NCBI GenBank assembly: GCA_964387625.1
Contig: CAYLWN010000051.1
Span: 1-5,016, forward strand
DNA: 5,016 nt
Direction: 5' to 3'
Source: CAYLWN01 sp964387625
GTDB lineage: Bacteria; Patescibacteriota; Microgenomatia; UBA10105
This document shows, piece after piece, positions 3,572 through 5,016 of this stretch (positions within the stretch are counted from its first letter, which is position 1; each line of letters opens with the position of its first letter). The translations under genes and the position numbers were made by a program. The notes below the pieces were generated by a model. It was not told where the DNA came from. It saw only the letters and a list, made by a program, of their open reading frames with translations, and searched no databases.

Positions 3572-5016
3572 TTACTTTGCTATATCTACAGCTCTTAATT
3601 CTCTAATTACTGTAACTCTTATTTGTCCCGGATATGTCAATTTTTTCTCAATTTCTTCTTTTATTTTATGAGCAATAATTGTTGCTTGTGCATCATCTAT
3701 TTTTTCTGGGTCTACAATCACCCGCATTTCCCGTCCGGCTTGAAATGCATATGATTCTTTTACGCCTTTATGCTGTTTAGCAATTTCTTCCAAAGAAGTT
3801 AATCTTTTGATATAGGCTTCTATGTCTTCATATCTGGCACCAGGCCTACTTCCTGATATGGCATCTGAAACATATACCAGTGTTGATTCAATTGATGAAA
3901 AAGGTTTATCTTCATGATGTTCTGCTACACAGGCAATCACAGCGGCGGGCATCATGTATTTTTTCAAAAGCTCAACACCCAACTCAATATGCGTGCCTTC
4001 CTGATCATTGATGACTTTTCCAATATCATGAAGCAAACAACCTAAGCGTACAATATTTATATCAGCTCCAACTTCACGGGCTAAAGCAATACCAATTTTG
4101 GTTTCTTCCAAAGTATGAGCAATCATATTTTGCCCATATGAAAATCGGTATTTAAATCTACCTAAAAGTTGAATAAGTGGTAAAGGTAAATTATATACAC
4201 CAACTGTATGGCATAATTTTTCACCTTCTTCAAACATGATTTTTTCCAAATCTTTACGTGTTTGCTCAACTAATTCTTCAATTCTGATAGGTTGAATTCT
4301 GCCATCTTTGATAAGTCTCTCAAGCGAAACTCTGGCAATTTCCCGGCGGACTGCATCAAATGAGGAAAGTTTTATCACCCCTTCTTCATCCAAATCTACA
4401 TCAACTCCTGTTGCCTGCTCAAATGAACGGATATTTCTACCTTCTTTACCAATAATTCTTCCCTTAACGTCTTCATCAGGTAATTTGACTGTAGAAACTG
4501 TAAATTCAGGCACATAATCTATTGCACCATGCCTCATGGCATCAACAATGATCATTTTGGCTTTTTTAGCTGATTCTTCTTTGGCGGTATCCTCTGCTTG
4601 TCTGATTCTTTTGGCAATTTCTTCAGTTAAATTATCTTCAACTGCTTTCAAAATCAGATTTTTTGCTTCATCACGGGTAAGGTTGGCGGCCCGTTCCAGT
4701 TTTTTGATTTGTTCAAGTTTAATTTCGTCAATTTCTTTTAATTTAGATTGAATTTGCATTTCCAGTTCGCGAACTATTCTTTCGCGTTCATCTAACGCAC
4801 CGGTTTTTCTTTCAACTGCTTCTTCTTTATGCAATATTTCTGTTTGCGCTTCGTGACGGATTTTTAATGCTTCGTCTTTAGCTTCAAAAATGATTTGTCT
4901 GGCTTGTACTTCACCCTGCATTTTGGCAGTTTGTATGATTTGTGACACGTCCGGCATCTCAACTTGAGGCTGATGTTGGACGATTTTAACCGGCTTTTTC
5001 TTCTGCGGTTTAGGTG
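3572..5016 (-). CDS. rny: Ribonuclease Y, 5' end outside the window
   Basis: RNase Y is an endoribonuclease that starts mRNA decay, normally anchored to the membrane by its N terminus. Counting from the Met at 4957, a coiled coil rich in E, K and A covers about residues 10-135. The KH RNA-binding domain has GRIIGKEGRNIRSFE at 166-180. The HD domain runs through HTLEE (281-285), LLHDIGK (308-314, metal-binding H310 and D311) and AEHHED (345-350). The conserved tail RPGARYEDIEAYIKRL, FQAGREMRV and YPGQIRVTVIRE completes the family pattern. The frame stays open upstream of 4957 to the window end, encoding a K/P/Q-rich stretch, so the true start and any transmembrane segment lie beyond 5016. The visible protein is 480 residues against about 520 for the family. 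The catalytic domains are intact. Confidence 0.95.
   Translation of the reverse strand, partial: PKPQKKKPVKIVQHQPQVEMPDVSQIIQTAKMQGEVQARQIIFEAKDEALKIRHEAQTEILHKEEAVERKTGALDERERIVRELEMQIQSKLKEIDEIKLEQIKKLERAANLTRDEAKNLILKAVEDNLTEEIAKRIRQAEDTAKEESAKKAKMIIVDAMRHGAIDYVPEFTVSTVKLPDEDVKGRIIGKEGRNIRSFEQATGVDVDLDEEGVIKLSSFDAVRREIARVSLERLIKDGRIQPIRIEELVEQTRKDLEKIMFEEGEKLCHTVGVYNLPLPLIQLLGRFKYRFSYGQNMIAHTLEETKIGIALAREVGADINIVRLGCLLHDIGKVINDQEGTHIELGVELLKKYMMPAAVIACVAEHHEDKPFSSIESTLVYVSDAISGSRPGARYEDIEAYIKRLTSLEEIAKQHKGVKESYAFQAGREMRVIVDPEKIDDAQATIIAHKIKEEIEKKLTYPGQIRVTVIRELRAVDIAK

Overview
The window reads as part of a small, low-GC bacterial chromosome, most likely from the Candidate Phyla Radiation (Patescibacteria), perhaps a Microgenomates-type lineage. 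This is inferred from four things: the style of the RNase Y and MiaB proteins (MiaB has no C-terminal TRAM domain), long A/T-only spacers, several short palindromic repeats of types I associate with such genomes, and the near absence of Shine-Dalgarno sequences. The placement is by family resemblance only; no 16S rRNA or ribosomal protein gene is present.

All five genes lie on the minus strand. In transcription order they are: RNase Y (rny, 3572 to beyond 5016, 5' end outside the window); an HU-type nucleoid protein (2779-3051); a Cof-type HAD-IIB phosphatase (1832-2587); the tRNA methylthiotransferase MiaB (405-1673); and the first 53 codons of the tRNA prenyltransferase MiaA (1-161). MiaA and MiaB are consecutive enzymes of the ms2i6A37 tRNA modification pathway, so their adjacency makes functional sense. 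The other genes are housekeeping genes with no obvious shared pathway, and they are separated by spacers rather than packed into a tight operon.

The spacers hold most of the interest. The rny-HU spacer (3052-3571) has an A/T-only palindromic tract, a likely HU promoter (TTGACA-17-TATCTT), and a leader of about 285 nt carrying three successive hairpins before a strong ribosome binding site. One of these, at 3119-3186, is a 21-bp multi-segment fold. The HU-HAD spacer has a terminator-like hairpin, a 104-bp segment bounded by perfect 10-bp inverted repeats, and an operator-like dyad. The miaB-miaA spacer holds a 121-nt nested hairpin and a perfect 13-bp hairpin. HAD and miaB each have TATAAT exactly 7 nt before the ATG and no ribosome binding site, which suggests leaderless transcripts.

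The clearest oddity inside a gene is in miaB. Three palindromic repeat units sit in frame and add about 35 residues to the enzyme, in the manner of Rickettsia palindromic elements. I see no CRISPR array, transposase, tRNA, rRNA or defence system, and nothing that I would call a new multi-gene system.
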